In this document: piece after piece, positions 15,051-27,811 of the stretch
How positions within the stretch are numbered: position 1 is the first letter of the stretch
Layout: the number at the start of each line of letters is the position of its first letter
Origin: Serratia bockelmannii
GTDB lineage: Bacteria; Pseudomonadota; Gammaproteobacteria; Enterobacterales; Enterobacteriaceae
Direction of reading: 5' to 3'
NCBI RefSeq assembly: GCF_008011855.1
Contig: NZ_VOUX01000033.1
Span: 1,240,001-1,304,000, forward strand
Length of the DNA stretch: 64,000 bases
Translations under genes and position numbers: made by a program
Notes under the pieces: model-generated
What the model saw: the letters and a program-made list of their open reading frames with translations, nothing else
Database searches by the model: none
Told to the model about the DNA's origin: nothing

Positions 15051-16181
15051 TTAGAACTGGTAAACCAGGCCCACGGCAACCACGTTGTCGGTGTTGATAC
15101 CGGCAGCGTCGGTGAAGTCGTTGTTGTCCACCAGGTTGATTTTGTAATCAACATAGGTGGACATGTTTTTGTTGAAGAAGTAGGTCGCACCCAGGTCGAC
15201 GAATTTGACCAGATCTTGATCGCCGTAGTCCTTGCCGTTGCCGGCGCGGCCCAAGTCTTTACCTTTGGTCTGGTTATAACCCACGAACGGACGCAGACCG
15301 AAGTCGAACTGGTAGTGCGCGTAGGCTTCGAAGCTCTGCGCCTTGTTGGCGTAGCCATAAACGCTGCTGTCAGAACTACCGAAACGCGCCGCATTGTAGG
15401 ACTGGGTGAACATCACCGCCAGGTAGACGTCGTTGGCGTCATATTTCAGACCGCCGGAGTACCCTTCGGCCTTGTCGCCGCGACCCATGATGTTCTGGTG
15501 ACCGTTACCGCCGTTCTGCTCGCTGGTACGACGCGAGTTGAAGAAGGCACCTGCGGCGCTGATGCCGTAGCCCATGTCATAGCTCATGGACATACCGTAG
15601 CCTTCGCCGTTTTGACCCAGAACGTCACGACCGTTGTTGGTCTCTTCGCCGTTGCCGTTTTTACCCTGGTACTGCAGGGCGAAGTTCAGGCCGTCAACCA
15701 GACCGAAGAAGTCGTTGTTACGGTAGGTCGCCAGGCCGCTGGAGCGCTGGAACATGAACTGGTCGGCGCCGTAGGTCATACCGTCGAACTCAGGCTGCAA
15801 GTCGGTATACGCCGCGACGTCGTACAGCACGCCGGTGTTACGGCCGTAGTCGAAGGAGCCATAGTCGCCGAATTTCAGACCGGCGAAGCCGTAACGGGTG
15901 AAGTTCTTGTTGTCCTGGCTTTCAGCGTGATTCAGGTTCGCCTGATATTCCCACTGGCCGTAACCGGTCAGTTGATCGCTGATTTGCGTTTCGCCGCGCA
16001 GGCCAAAACGCATATAAGACTGATCGCCGTCCACGCCGTTGTTGCTGGAGAAATAGTGAAGACCGTCGACTTTACCGTACAAATCCAGTTTATTACCGTC
16101 TTTGTTGTAGATTTCCGCCGCGCCTGCTGTGCCTGCAACCAGCAGTGCGGGTACCATCAGAGAGAGTACTCGAAGTTTCAT
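15051..16181 (-). CDS. ompC: Outer-membrane porin OmpC
   Basis: A 376-residue general porin precursor. A signal peptide of about 21 residues ends in AGA, then the mature start [19 protein letters not shown] is the typical porin opening. The long loop 3 region has the [11 protein letters not shown] constriction-loop motif, and the last residue is the Phe of VGLVYQF needed for Bam assembly. Assignment to OmpC over OmpF rests on the neighbouring micF and rcsD. GAGGATAA precedes the ATG. An OmpR-like box lies upstream at 16334-16353. Confidence 0.92.
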   Translation of the reverse strand: MKLRVLSLMVPALLVAGTAGAAEIYNKDGNKLDLYGKVDGLHYFSSNNGVDGDQSYMRFGLRGETQISDQLTGYGQWEYQANLNHAESQDNKNFTRYGFAGLKFGDYGSFDYGRNTGVLYDVAAYTDLQPEFDGMTYGADQFMFQRSSGLATYRNNDFFGLVDGLNFALQYQGKNGNGEETNNGRDVLGQNGEGYGMSMSYDMGYGISAAGAFFNSRRTSEQNGGNGHQNIMGRGDKAEGYSGGLKYDANDVYLAVMFTQSYNAARFGSSDSSVYGYANKAQSFEAYAHYQFDFGLRPFVGYNQTKGKDLGRAGNGKDYGDQDLVKFVDLGATYFFNKNMSTYVDYKINLVDNNDFTDAAGINTDNVVAVGLVYQF

Positions 16182-16333
16182 CGTTATTATCCTCGTTAAT
16201 TATGTCGAGCTACGGCCACTGCCCTTTTCGAGCATTATTAGCACGACTGTGCATTACCATTCTGGTAACAAGGGTTATATTAATCCAGAAAGAAAATGAT
16301 ACCAAGTATCCGATAGTGTTTCAGTGTAATTAA

Positions 16334-16353
16334 TAAAGGTTTCCAAATGTAAA
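16334..16353 (-). promoter_or_regulatory. OmpR C1-like box upstream of ompC
   Basis: The reverse complement TTTACATTTGGAAACCTTTA resembles the E. coli ompC C1 box (recalled, not checked) and lies about 155 bp upstream of the start codon. Further OmpR-like sequence continues upstream (16355-16385) but I cannot mark its borders. Confidence 0.6.
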
Positions 16354-16531
16354 TACGCGCGAACTTTCACAAAACATTACAGACAAACAAAATAAAGCAC
16401 TTAAAGACAAAGAATAGATTAATTGATAAAAAATCATGTAGTTATACATATCTTTAAGAAAAAAAAGCCAACCATACAATTGAGCCAGACAATAAGCACA
16501 TTGTGCCAAAACGCCGTCCGCACGCAGCCGC
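16354..16531. other. AT-rich ompC/micF shared control region
   Basis: No gene is seen here. It separates the divergent ompC and micF transcripts and probably holds the rest of the OmpR sites for both. Confidence 0.5.
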
Positions 16532-16537
16532 TATAAT
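16532..16537 (+). promoter_or_regulatory. micF promoter -10 box
   Basis: TATAAT, six bases before the conserved micF 5' end at 16544. No clear -35 box is seen; in E. coli this promoter depends on activators such as OmpR. Confidence 0.75.
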
Positions 16538-16543
16538 CACCTC

Positions 16544-16633
16544 GCTATCATCATTATTTTCATTATTACCTTCATTATCTGAGATCCGAGGATAATTTCT
16601 GCACTCCTTTAACCGGCTTCTGGCCGGTTTTTT
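16544..16633 (+). ncRNA. micF: MicF small RNA
   Basis: A transcript of about 90 nt from GCTATCATCATTA, the conserved 5' end that pairs with ompF mRNA, to a rho-independent terminator ACCGGCTTCTGGCCGGTTTTTT. The central part differs from E. coli but keeps the AT-rich character. It is divergent from ompC, the classical position. Ends are inferred from the -10 box and the T-run. Confidence 0.88.
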
Positions 16634-16883
16634 ATTTTTCTCCATACTCTCCTCACAATTCCGACTCGTACAAATAGCACGCAAATAAATAACCTAATGA
16701 TATAGTTTCATTAATTTACTTTCGCACTAATTGCTAATCTTTTCCCTTATTTTAGTCTACAAATTGAAATTACTTTTCATTTCGTGCTTTATCCCATCGA
16801 TTATTTCCCGCCGCAGGCACAATTAGCCGCAGAGTTTCAATTCTGATAACCTGGAAAAAGTGCACCTCCAGCGAGTAAAATTC
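16634..16883. other. AT-rich intergenic stretch, nothing recognised
   Basis: Non-coding sequence between micF and the DUF4186 gene. I see only a weak SD-like TGGAAAAAG just before a GTG at 16860. Confidence 0.4.
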
Positions 16884-17291
16884 ATGATGCCCTTTCAACC
16901 CGACGTGCTGTGGCGGCGGCTACAAACCTCCCCCTTCCGCGCTCGCTTCCGTTTAAATGCCAAAGACCAAACTTATCTCGACGGCAAGGGATTGCCGCTG
17001 ATACTCAGCCATGCCCGCGATTTTATCGACCGCCGCCTGGCCGCCGCCCATCCTAAGAATGACGGCAAGCAAACACCGATGCGCGGCCACCCGGTGTTCG
17101 TCGCCCAGCATGCCACCGCTACCTGCTGCCGCAGCTGTCTGGAAAAGTGGCACGGCATACCGCAAGGCGTCGCACTGAACGAGCAGCAAAAGGAGTATAT
17201 TGTCCAAGCTATCGCGCTGTGGCTGGTGCGCAGAGGCGGTGCCAGGGAGATGTCAGGCGCGAATATTTTCGATCCGGATCGCGGATTGTGA
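16884..17291 (+). CDS. DUF4186 family protein
   Basis: About 135 residues. It has the PFRARFRLNAKDQTYLDGKGL opening of DUF4186 and a CCRSCLEKWHGIP Cys pair with His that may bind a metal. The C-terminal DPDR is typical. Function is unknown in the family. The start is uncertain: ATG at 16884 or 16887, or a GTG at 16860 that has a better SD (GGAAAA) but adds eight residues. It lies between micF and a YbjJ-type MFS gene. Nothing suggests shared function. Confidence 0.75.
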   Translation: MMPFQPDVLWRRLQTSPFRARFRLNAKDQTYLDGKGLPLILSHARDFIDRRLAAAHPKNDGKQTPMRGHPVFVAQHATATCCRSCLEKWHGIPQGVALNEQQKEYIVQAIALWLVRRGGAREMSGANIFDPDRGL

Positions 17292-17345
17292 TAAAAACTG
17301 TCAGTAACTTTCACCATTCTTTTGACCCAAGATCCTGACGCTTAC

Positions 17346-18500
17346 ATGACAGCTACCTTGTGCAATGAACAGCAAACGCCCGGCATTCCTCAACAGATCG
17401 CCACCCGTCTGGCCTTTTTCGTCGCCGGTCTCGGCATGGCCGCCTGGGCGCCGCTGGTCCCCTTCGCCAAAGCGCGCATCGGTATCGATGACGGTTCGCT
17501 CGGCCTGTTGCTGCTCTGTATCGGCGCCGGCTCCTTGTTGGCGATGCCGCTGACCGGTTTCCTGACCGGCAAACTGGGCTGCCGCGCGGTGATCCTGATG
17601 GCGGGTCTGGGATTGTGTATTGATCTGCCGCTGTTGGCACTGATGGATTCCCTCGGCGGCATGGCCGTAGCGCTGCTGCTATTCGGTGCGGCAATCGGCA
17701 TGATCGACGTAGCGATGAACGTTCAGGCGGTGATCGTCGAACGCGCCAGCGGCAAGGCGATGATGTCCGGCTTTCACGGTTTCTTCAGCATCGGCGGCAT
17801 TGCCGGCGCCGGCGGCGTCAGCGCGTTGCTGTGGTTGGGGCTGACACCGCTTCAATCCACCCTGCTCACCGTGCTGGCGGTGATAGTCCTGCTGGCGCTT
17901 GCCAGCCGCCATCTGCTGCGTGAGAGCGGCGCCGACGACGGCGGGCCGATGTTCGTCTTGCCGCGCGGTTGGGTGATGTTCATCGGCATTCTGTGCTTTA
18001 TCATGTTTCTGGCGGAAGGATCGATGCTCGACTGGAGCGCGCTGTTCCTCACCACGTTGCGCGGTGTCGAACACAGCCAGGCCGGTCTGGGCTATGCGCT
18101 GTTTTCCATCACCATGACGCTCGGCCGCCTCAATGGCGATCGGGTGGTGAACTCGCTGGGCCGCTACCGGGTGCTGCTGCTGGGCAGCCTGTGTGCCGCT
18201 TTCGGCCTGGGTCTGGCCATCGCCTTCAATCACGCCACCGTTTCGCTGGCCGGTTTCATGTTGGTCGGCCTGGGCGCCTCGAACGTCGTGCCGATCCTGT
18301 TCAGCGCCGCAGGCAACCAGCGCGACATGCCGGCCAATTTGGCGATCGCTTCCGTCACCACCGTCGGCTATGCCGGTATTCTGGCCGGCCCGGCGCTGAT
18401 CGGCTTCATCGCTCAGTTTTCCAACCTGACGGTGGCCTTCGCCTGCGTAGCCGCTCTGCTGTTGGCGGTGACCGCCAGCGCCAGGGCCGTCACTCGCTGA
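17346..18500 (+). CDS. MFS transporter, YbjJ-like
   Basis: A 384-residue membrane protein with about 12 hydrophobic segments. It has the MFS loop motif after segment 2 (GKLGCRAVILMAGLG) and a strong likeness to E. coli YbjJ (SGFHGFFSIGGIAGAGG, SVTTVGYAGILAGPALIGF). I chose the ATG at 17346; an upstream TTG at 17322 is less likely. The substrate is unknown. It ends 20 bp before rcsD, so it may be read through into rcsDB, but it is not part of the Rcs system as known. The gene is absent from this position in E. coli. Confidence 0.85.
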   Translation: MTATLCNEQQTPGIPQQIATRLAFFVAGLGMAAWAPLVPFAKARIGIDDGSLGLLLLCIGAGSLLAMPLTGFLTGKLGCRAVILMAGLGLCIDLPLLALMDSLGGMAVALLLFGAAIGMIDVAMNVQAVIVERASGKAMMSGFHGFFSIGGIAGAGGVSALLWLGLTPLQSTLLTVLAVIVLLALASRHLLRESGADDGGPMFVLPRGWVMFIGILCFIMFLAEGSMLDWSALFLTTLRGVEHSQAGLGYALFSITMTLGRLNGDRVVNSLGRYRVLLLGSLCAAFGLGLAIAFNHATVSLAGFMLVGLGASNVVPILFSAAGNQRDMPANLAIASVTTVGYAGILAGPALIGFIAQFSNLTVAFACVAALLLAVTASARAVTR

Positions 18501-18520
18501 TTCAGGAATGCGCAGCCACT

Positions 18521-21223
18521 ATGCAAAATAAACAACTGACCATCAGCTCCAGCAACATTACCCGCTGCTTCCTGCTGTTTATCGTGCTGCTGACGATCGG
18601 CATCGGTCTGTATGGCTACAACTACACCAATGCCTGGCTGGCGGAAAAGAAGTACACGCTCAATAGCATCGCCGGTTCGCTGCAAAAGCGTATCGATACC
18701 TACCGCTATATGACCTATCAGGTCTATGACAAATTCGGCAATGCGCCGGCGCAGAATGTCGATCCCGGTTTGCAGGAAACCCGTCTGCGGCCCGACGTCT
18801 ATTATGTCGAGAAACCGCACAAGAAAACCGACGCGGTGATCTTCGGCAGCCATGACGAGAACACGCTGGCGATGATCGCCAACATCTCGGACTACCTGGA
18901 TACCCGCTGGGGCGCCAAGACCGAGAACTACGCCATGTATTACCTCAATGGTCAGGACAACAGCCTCAGCCTGATCACTACCCAGCCGCTCAAAGAGCTG
19001 GCTTCGCGCTTTCGGGAAAGCTACCTGACCACCTCGGCGGACGAACGCCGCGCCGAGATGCTGCAGCAGGCCAATATGCTCGACGAACGCGAGAGCTTTT
19101 CCGATCTGCGCAAGCAACGCTTCCAGAACGCCTATTCGTTTTCGATTCGCACCACCTTTAATCAGCCGGGGCATCTGGCGACGGTGATCGCCTTTGATTT
19201 GCCGATCAACGACATCATTCCGGCCAATCTGGCCCGCGCCAATTTCCTGCTGCTGCCGGATGATGTCGATCTCGACGACAGCACCATCCCGTCGGAAACC
19301 GTCCTCGGTACCCATGCAACGATGAGCGGGGGCTGGGTGGAGTTCAGCGCCGCCCTGCCCAATGCGCCGCTGAAGGTGGTGTATCGCGTTTCGGCTATCA
19401 ATCTGGCCATCGATCTGCTGCGCAACAACATCTGGCTGATCGCAGTCAACTTGCTGCTGCTGGCGCTGTCGATGCTGAGCATCTACTTTATCCGCCGCCA
19501 GTACATTCGCCCGAGCGAAAACATGGCAGTGGAACTGGAGGCCGAGCGCGCGCTGAATCGGGAGATCGTCTCCAGCCTGCCCTCCGGCCTGCTGGTCTAC
19601 AGCTTCGCCAACAATACGGTGATCGCCAGCAACAAAATCGCCGAACACCTGCTGCCGCATCTCAGCCTGCAAAAGATCGCCCATATGGCCGAACAGCATC
19701 ACGGAGTGATCCAGGCGACGGTCAACAACGAGGTGTATGAAATTCGCATTTTCCGCAGCCAGCTCTCACCGGACACCTACCTGTTCCTGATGAACGATCA
19801 GGATAAAGAGGTGATGGTGAACAAGCGGCTGCAGCAGGCGCGGCGCGAATACGACAAAAACGTTCAGGCGCGCAAACTGATGCTGCACAATCTGGGCATC
19901 GAGCTGAATCAGCCGGTACGTCAGATGCACGATCTGGTCGACCGCCTGCACAACCGGCCGGATGAGGAACAACAGCAGGCGCTGCTGGGCCAGCTGACGA
20001 CGGCGTCGGCTTCGGTACTGGAGTTGATCGATAACATCACCCTCCTGACCCGGCTGGAAACCCAGGACTGGCAACCCACACGCGAGCCGTTCAACCCAAC
20101 GGCGCTGATCGACGAGTTATTGCTGGAGGCCCTGCCAGCCCTCAATCAAAAGGGGCTGGCGCTGTTCAAGCATTTCCAGCTGGACGTCGAGCAGAACTAT
20201 ATCGGCGACGCCAACGCGCTGCGCAAGGTGATCTCGCTGCTGGTGCATTACGCCATTATCACTACCGCCTGCGGCAAGATTTCTCTGGTCATCGACCATG
20301 AGCCCGAGCACCCTGACCGCCTGATTTTCCAAATCAACGACACCGGCTCCGGCATCTCCAACGAAGAGATCAGCAACCTCAACTATCCGTTCCTCAGCCA
20401 GACGCTGGTGGACCGCTTCAACCACGGTTCCGGCCTCACCTTCTTCCTGTGCAATCAGCTGTGCAAGAAGCTCAACGGCCAGTTGGACATTCGCAGCAAG
20501 GTGGATATCGGCACTCGCTACACCATTCGCGTCGCCATGGAGATGGAGAAAAAAGAACCGCAGGAGCAGGAAAAGCTGCTCGACGGCGTCACCGCCCTGC
20601 TGGACGTCACGTCGGATGAAGTGCGCGGCATCGTGACCCGCCTGTTGCAGGCCTACGGTGCCGACTGTCTCGTCGCCGAAGATCGCGCGGTCAATCGCGA
20701 TTATGACGTGCTGCTGACGGATAACCCGCAGCGGGCCGATGACTACACCCTGCTGCTGGCGACCGATGAGCCGGGTTGGCAAGCGCTGGATAAACGCTAC
20801 ATTCGGGTGAACTACAACCTGAACGGCGCATTAATCGACGCCGTGCTGATGCTGATCGAACAGCAAATGGCCGCGCTGGAACAGGAAGAAAGCCCGCTTT
20901 CATTGAGTTCAGAAGATATCCAACTCTATGAAAAACAATTGAAATCAAGTGATTACTATGGGCTGTTTGTCGATACAGTACCCGACGATGTCAAAAAACT
21001 GTATACTGAGGCGGGCAGCAGTGATTTCAATGCGCTGTCACAAACCGCACACCGCCTGAAAGGCGTGTTTGCCATGTTAAATCTGCTTCCCGGCAAGCAG
21101 CTGTGCGAATCGTTAGAACAGCGCATCGCAGAAGGTGATGCGCCCGAGATCGAGAATAACATCAGTCAGATTGATTTTTTCGTCAGCAGACTGCTGAAGC
21201 AAGGTAGCCAACAACATGAATAA
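18521..21223 (+). CDS. rcsD: RcsD, phosphotransfer protein of the Rcs phosphorelay
   Basis: A 900-residue inner-membrane phosphotransferase. It has membrane segments near residues 18-38 and 305-325 with a periplasmic domain between, a pseudo-histidine kinase region (with LGIELNQPVRQM, where His is lacking at the usual place), an ABL domain and a C-terminal HPt domain with the active His in ALSQTAHRLKGVFAML (near residue 843). It relays phosphate from RcsC to RcsB. The true start is the ATG at 18521, not an upstream in-frame site, because the hydrophobic N-terminus follows at once. It overlaps rcsB by 8 bp. Confidence 0.95.
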   Translation: MQNKQLTISSSNITRCFLLFIVLLTIGIGLYGYNYTNAWLAEKKYTLNSIAGSLQKRIDTYRYMTYQVYDKFGNAPAQNVDPGLQETRLRPDVYYVEKPHKKTDAVIFGSHDENTLAMIANISDYLDTRWGAKTENYAMYYLNGQDNSLSLITTQPLKELASRFRESYLTTSADERRAEMLQQANMLDERESFSDLRKQRFQNAYSFSIRTTFNQPGHLATVIAFDLPINDIIPANLARANFLLLPDDVDLDDSTIPSETVLGTHATMSGGWVEFSAALPNAPLKVVYRVSAINLAIDLLRNNIWLIAVNLLLLALSMLSIYFIRRQYIRPSENMAVELEAERALNREIVSSLPSGLLVYSFANNTVIASNKIAEHLLPHLSLQKIAHMAEQHHGVIQATVNNEVYEIRIFRSQLSPDTYLFLMNDQDKEVMVNKRLQQARREYDKNVQARKLMLHNLGIELNQPVRQMHDLVDRLHNRPDEEQQQALLGQLTTASASVLELIDNITLLTRLETQDWQPTREPFNPTALIDELLLEALPALNQKGLALFKHFQLDVEQNYIGDANALRKVISLLVHYAIITTACGKISLVIDHEPEHPDRLIFQINDTGSGISNEEISNLNYPFLSQTLVDRFNHGSGLTFFLCNQLCKKLNGQLDIRSKVDIGTRYTIRVAMEMEKKEPQEQEKLLDGVTALLDVTSDEVRGIVTRLLQAYGADCLVAEDRAVNRDYDVLLTDNPQRADDYTLLLATDEPGWQALDKRYIRVNYNLNGALIDAVLMLIEQQMAALEQEESPLSLSSEDIQLYEKQLKSSDYYGLFVDTVPDDVKKLYTEAGSSDFNALSQTAHRLKGVFAMLNLLPGKQLCESLEQRIAEGDAPEIENNISQIDFFVSRLLKQGSQQHE

Positions 21224-21866
21224 CCTGAACGTAATTATTGCTGATGACCATCCTATCGTACTGTTTGGCATCCGGAAGTCACTTGAGCAAATTGAATGGG
21301 TGAATGTCGTTGGGGAGTTCGAAGACTCAACCGCACTGATCAACAATCTGTCCAAGCTGGACGCCAACGTGCTGATCACCGATCTGTCGATGCCGGGTGA
21401 CAAGTATGGCGACGGCATCACGCTGATTAAGTACATCAAGCGTCACTATCCGCAGTTGTCGATCATCGTGCTGACCATGAACAACAACCCGGCGATCCTG
21501 AGCGCGGTATTGGATCTGGATATCGAAGGCATCGTGCTGAAACAAGGCGCGCCGACCGATCTGCCGAAGGCGCTGGCCGCCCTGCAGAAAGGCAAGAAGT
21601 TCACGCCGGAAAGCGTCTCTAAACTGCTGGAAAAAATCAGCGCCAGCGGCTATGGCGACAAACGCCTGTCGCCGAAAGAAAGCGAAGTGCTGCGTCTGTT
21701 CGCCGAAGGTTTCCTGGTGACCGAAATCGCTAAGAAGCTCAACCGCAGCATCAAAACCATCAGCAGCCAGAAAAAATCGGCAATGATGAAGCTGGGCGTC
21801 GAGAACGACATCGCCCTGCTCAACTATCTCTCGTCCGTCAGCATGACGCCGTTGGACAAAGACTAA
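21216..21866 (+). CDS. rcsB: RcsB, response regulator of the Rcs phosphorelay
   Basis: A 216-residue NarL/FixJ-type regulator. The receiver domain has D10/D11 and the phospho-acceptor D56 (LITDLSMPG). The C-terminal LuxR helix-turn-helix reads LSPKESEVLRLFAEG...KLNRSIKTISSQKK. Length matches E. coli RcsB exactly. It controls capsule, flagella and stress genes, alone or with RcsA. It is coupled to rcsD by an 8-bp overlap and convergent with rcsC. Confidence 0.97.
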   Translation: MNNLNVIIADDHPIVLFGIRKSLEQIEWVNVVGEFEDSTALINNLSKLDANVLITDLSMPGDKYGDGITLIKYIKRHYPQLSIIVLTMNNNPAILSAVLDLDIEGIVLKQGAPTDLPKALAALQKGKKFTPESVSKLLEKISASGYGDKRLSPKESEVLRLFAEGFLVTEIAKKLNRSIKTISSQKKSAMMKLGVENDIALLNYLSSVSMTPLDKD

Positions 21867-21889
21867 AGCCCGCCTCACGGCAGGTGAAA

Positions 21890-21925
21890 AACAAACAGGC
21901 ACGGCATCCGCCGTGCCTGTTTGTT
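21890..21925. terminator. Bidirectional terminator between rcsB and rcsC
   Basis: A perfect 16-bp stem, AACAAACAGGCACGGC / GCCGTGCCTGTTTGTT, with loop ATCC, flanked by A and T runs. It serves both convergent genes. Confidence 0.93.
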
Positions 21926-21927
21926 TT

Positions 21928-24789
21928 TCAAGCCTCGCTGCGGCTGTAGCGCACCTGTTGACTGTAGTAAGCCAGCGTCTGTTCCAGCGTCTCCAGCGTA
22001 ACCGGTTTCGACAGGCAATTATCCATGCCCGCCTCGAGACAGCGCTGCTTCTCTTCCGCCAGCGCGTTCGCCGTCACGCCGATTACCGGTGCGCTGAACT
22101 GCATCTGTCGCAGTTCCTGCGTCAGGCGATAACCGTCCATGTTCGGCATATTGACGTCGGTCAGCACAATATCGACGTGATGCTGTTTCAGTACGCCGAG
22201 CGCGTCGACGCCGTCGTTGGCGGTCACCACCTGATACCCCAGCGATCCCAGCTGATCGGACAACAGGCGACGGTTGATCGGATGATCGTCGACCACCAGC
22301 AGATGAATATCGCCGTTGTCCGCCGCGCTGGCCTTGGCGGGCACCGGCAGCTGCACCAGCCCCTCTGCCGCGCCGCCGCCGACGCCAAACAACCGGTTGA
22401 GCAAGGTCAACGTTTCACGCGGCGTGGAGGTGCTGTGCATCCAATAGCCTGGCCGGGTTTCCTGCGACGGGCCGATATGCTCGGTGGAGAATTGGATCTG
22501 AGCCAGCAGCGGCGTGTCCAGCATCAGCGGGTAATCGCTGAGCAGCACCTCACCGGCAGCGGTCTCCTGCCCGTCATAGCGTTGGATATCGGCGCCGTAA
22601 CCGCCCAGGATCGCCATCAGGTAGCTTTCCAGCCGCTGATTGCGGATATCCAGCCACAGCCGCCGGCCCTGCCAGGTATCGCTGGCCTGCGGGATCGGGA
22701 ACTGGGCGTTGAACAGCGGAATGCGAATGCTGAACAAGCTGCCCAACCCCGGTTCGGACTCGACAGAGACATCGCCGTCCATCAGGTTGACCAATTTTTC
22801 GCAGATCGCCAGCCCCAAACCGGTTCCCTGGAAGTGGCGCTGAACACCGGTCCCCACCTGGAAGAACGGGTCGAACAGGCGCGAGACCTCTTTCTCCGGA
22901 ATACCGACGCCGGTATCGCGCACGCTGAACTCCAGGTAGCTGCCGCGGGTGCAGACCTGCAGCACGATACAGCCGGTATCGGTGAACTTGATGGCGTTGT
23001 TCACCAAATTGGAGAGCACCTGCTGTAACCGCACCGGATCGCCGAAGATGCGCTCCGGCACGTTCTGTTCGATAAAGCAGTACAGCCCCAGACGTTTCTT
23101 GACCACCAGCGGCAAATAGTTGCCGGCGATATGGGTGATCACCTCCAGGCAGGAGAACTCGCGCGGTTCGATCTTCAGCTGCTCGGACTCGATTTTGGAG
23201 AAGTCGAGAATATCGCTGATGATTTTCAGCAGCAGGCCGGAAGAGTTGTTCATCGCATTGACCAGCCGATCGACCCCTTGCGGCAACGCCTTGGTTTGCA
23301 GCAGATCGAGGTTGCCGATAATGCCGTACAGCGGCGTGCGCAGCTCATGGCTGACGGTAGCCAGGAACATCGATTTGGACTGGCTGGCCTGCTCCGCCGC
23401 CGCCGCCATCTCCTGCAACGACTCTTCCATCTTCACGCGCGCGCTGACGTCCACCAGCACGCAAATCGCCACCTCTTCGTTACGGTAGCGCGAGTGAACA
23501 AAGCTGATCTGCAGGTTGTTGTTGTTGCTGGTCATCACATCGACGAAATTCGCCTGCTGTTCGCAAATGATACGCGTAATGCGATCGCGATCTTCGTGGG
23601 TCAACAGGTTGATGTAGTTATGCGCCAGTTCGTTACTCAGGATATTGGTACCGTCGCTGATGCGCAGGATACAGATACCCACCGGCGCCGAGGCGACGAT
23701 CTTGCGGTTGAACTGCTCGTGCTCTTCCAGGCGAAACGCGTTGTCCTCCGCCGGCAGGAACATCTTGCGCTCAAACAGCCACGCCAGCGTGAACAGCACG
23801 ATGGCTGACAACAGGTTCAGCAACAGCGCGTTGAGGATCAGCATTTTGAAGCGTTCCACCACGCTTTTCACCGGCAGTGCATAGACGATGCTCAGCGAAG
23901 AAGGTGGCAGCGCTTTCTTCAGAATCAGGTCGCGGTAATTGTCGACATAGCCGAAGTACGCGTGCTCTACGGGATAGCTGTTAAGTGAGGCGGCATAACG
24001 ATCGCCGTCCGCCAGACGCAGCACCGGCTCGTTGTTCTCATCCAGCAGCGTGACGCCGATCGGCAGGTTGCCGGCGGTAACGAAATCCTCCAACCGAACG
24101 GTTTGTTCGATGCCCAACAACGCCTCCAGCTTGTTGCCGATATAGATCGGCGTCAGTACATACAGATAACCGACGTCCGGCCGCTGCGCGCTGGGGCTGA
24201 TCCAATACAGGTTGTTGTCTTTGTCCTGATTCTTGGCGTTGCGGTATTTCAGAATGCGCTCGTGCAGTGACTTCAGCACATTTTCCCGATTGGCACTCGC
24301 ATTGCCGCCGCCGAATTCTGCCATACACAGGCTGTCGCCGCCGATGAAGAACACCCGGTTGAGATCGTAGGCCGCTACGAAGTTCTCTTTCCAATACTGG
24401 ATCAGGCCGCTCAGTGAATCGAGCGAACTGCGGTAGGTGGTGCTCAGCGCACAGTTGGACTCCGGGTACAGCGGAAAGAATTGCGGCGGGCTGCCCTTGC
24501 CGGGAAACACACCGCTGAACATGTCCAGGCTGCTGACCGACCCGTTGAGGCGGTTCTCCGCCATATACTTGATGTCGCGGATGATGTCGGCGGAATGGCG
24601 GATATAGCCCTGTGCCTGGTCGAAATTGAGGTTGTACTCCTGCCGGATGTCCGATTCTTTCTGATGCAGGATATTCAGAATATAAAAGGTGGTGAGCAGC
24701 GCTCCCAACGACCACAGCAAAATCGCCAGCACCCGGAACAGATAGCGGGATATCTTCAGCGTAGTTCGAAAAGAGGCTAAGTATTTCAA
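21928..24789 (-). CDS. rcsC: RcsC, hybrid sensor kinase of the Rcs phosphorelay
   Basis: A 953-residue hybrid kinase. It has an N-terminal membrane segment (about 20-42), a periplasmic sensing domain, a second segment (about 315-335), a PAS-like region, a kinase core with phospho-His in TVSHELRTPLYGIIG, ATP-binding boxes (NLVNNAIKFT, DTGVGIP, GTGLGLAICEKL) and a C-terminal receiver with phospho-Asp in IVLTDVNMPNMDG. The ABL-like segment lies between. It passes phosphate to RcsD in response to envelope stress. It is convergent with rcsB and downstream of gyrA on the same strand, behind the gyrA terminator. Confidence 0.96.
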   Translation of the reverse strand: MKYLASFRTTLKISRYLFRVLAILLWSLGALLTTFYILNILHQKESDIRQEYNLNFDQAQGYIRHSADIIRDIKYMAENRLNGSVSSLDMFSGVFPGKGSPPQFFPLYPESNCALSTTYRSSLDSLSGLIQYWKENFVAAYDLNRVFFIGGDSLCMAEFGGGNASANRENVLKSLHERILKYRNAKNQDKDNNLYWISPSAQRPDVGYLYVLTPIYIGNKLEALLGIEQTVRLEDFVTAGNLPIGVTLLDENNEPVLRLADGDRYAASLNSYPVEHAYFGYVDNYRDLILKKALPPSSLSIVYALPVKSVVERFKMLILNALLLNLLSAIVLFTLAWLFERKMFLPAEDNAFRLEEHEQFNRKIVASAPVGICILRISDGTNILSNELAHNYINLLTHEDRDRITRIICEQQANFVDVMTSNNNNLQISFVHSRYRNEEVAICVLVDVSARVKMEESLQEMAAAAEQASQSKSMFLATVSHELRTPLYGIIGNLDLLQTKALPQGVDRLVNAMNNSSGLLLKIISDILDFSKIESEQLKIEPREFSCLEVITHIAGNYLPLVVKKRLGLYCFIEQNVPERIFGDPVRLQQVLSNLVNNAIKFTDTGCIVLQVCTRGSYLEFSVRDTGVGIPEKEVSRLFDPFFQVGTGVQRHFQGTGLGLAICEKLVNLMDGDVSVESEPGLGSLFSIRIPLFNAQFPIPQASDTWQGRRLWLDIRNQRLESYLMAILGGYGADIQRYDGQETAAGEVLLSDYPLMLDTPLLAQIQFSTEHIGPSQETRPGYWMHSTSTPRETLTLLNRLFGVGGGAAEGLVQLPVPAKASAADNGDIHLLVVDDHPINRRLLSDQLGSLGYQVVTANDGVDALGVLKQHHVDIVLTDVNMPNMDGYRLTQELRQMQFSAPVIGVTANALAEEKQRCLEAGMDNCLSKPVTLETLEQTLAYYSQQVRYSRSEA

Positions 24790-24878
24790 TCGGATACCAT
24801 ACGAAAGTCAGTGGCGGCGCACGCTATCGCCGGCACGGCGGCCGGCGGCTCGGTGCGCCAATTAAACCATATAACTGA

Positions 24879-24912
24879 AAAAGGGCCTAGCATCGCTGCC
24901 AGGCCCTTTTGT
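24879..24912 (-). terminator. gyrA terminator
   Basis: On the minus strand AGGGCCTGGCAGCGATGCTAGGCCCTTTTT: a GC-rich stem with the T-run at the end, 45 bp after the gyrA stop. Confidence 0.88.
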
Positions 24913-24956
24913 CTCAGTGCATTACGGTGTCGGCATGCCGACGCCCTCACCTTGCT

Positions 24957-27614
<2,658 letters not shown>

Positions 27615-27811
27615 CTACTAATGATTCATCTGCCCGCTGCCATAGTGGCAAAGGTGTAAAACTATATCACAAAGCACGCTTTACGGGAAAATAACCGCCG
27701 CTGTTTCACGGAAATTGTGCAGATAAGTGCGCTAAAAACGCATCGGCGCAGACGATGCCGCGCCGGAACATGTATAATCCGCGCAACGAGAACAAGGAGC
27801 CAGACCCGCCC

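Noticed and set aside
15030..16199. 389-codon plus-strand frame opposite ompC
   Set aside because: It is a shadow of ompC; the minus-strand frame has a signal peptide, porin motifs and a terminator.
17969..18520. Upstream extension of rcsD into the MFS gene
   Set aside because: It reads the MFS gene in a wrong frame; the rcsD signal-anchor starts at 18521.
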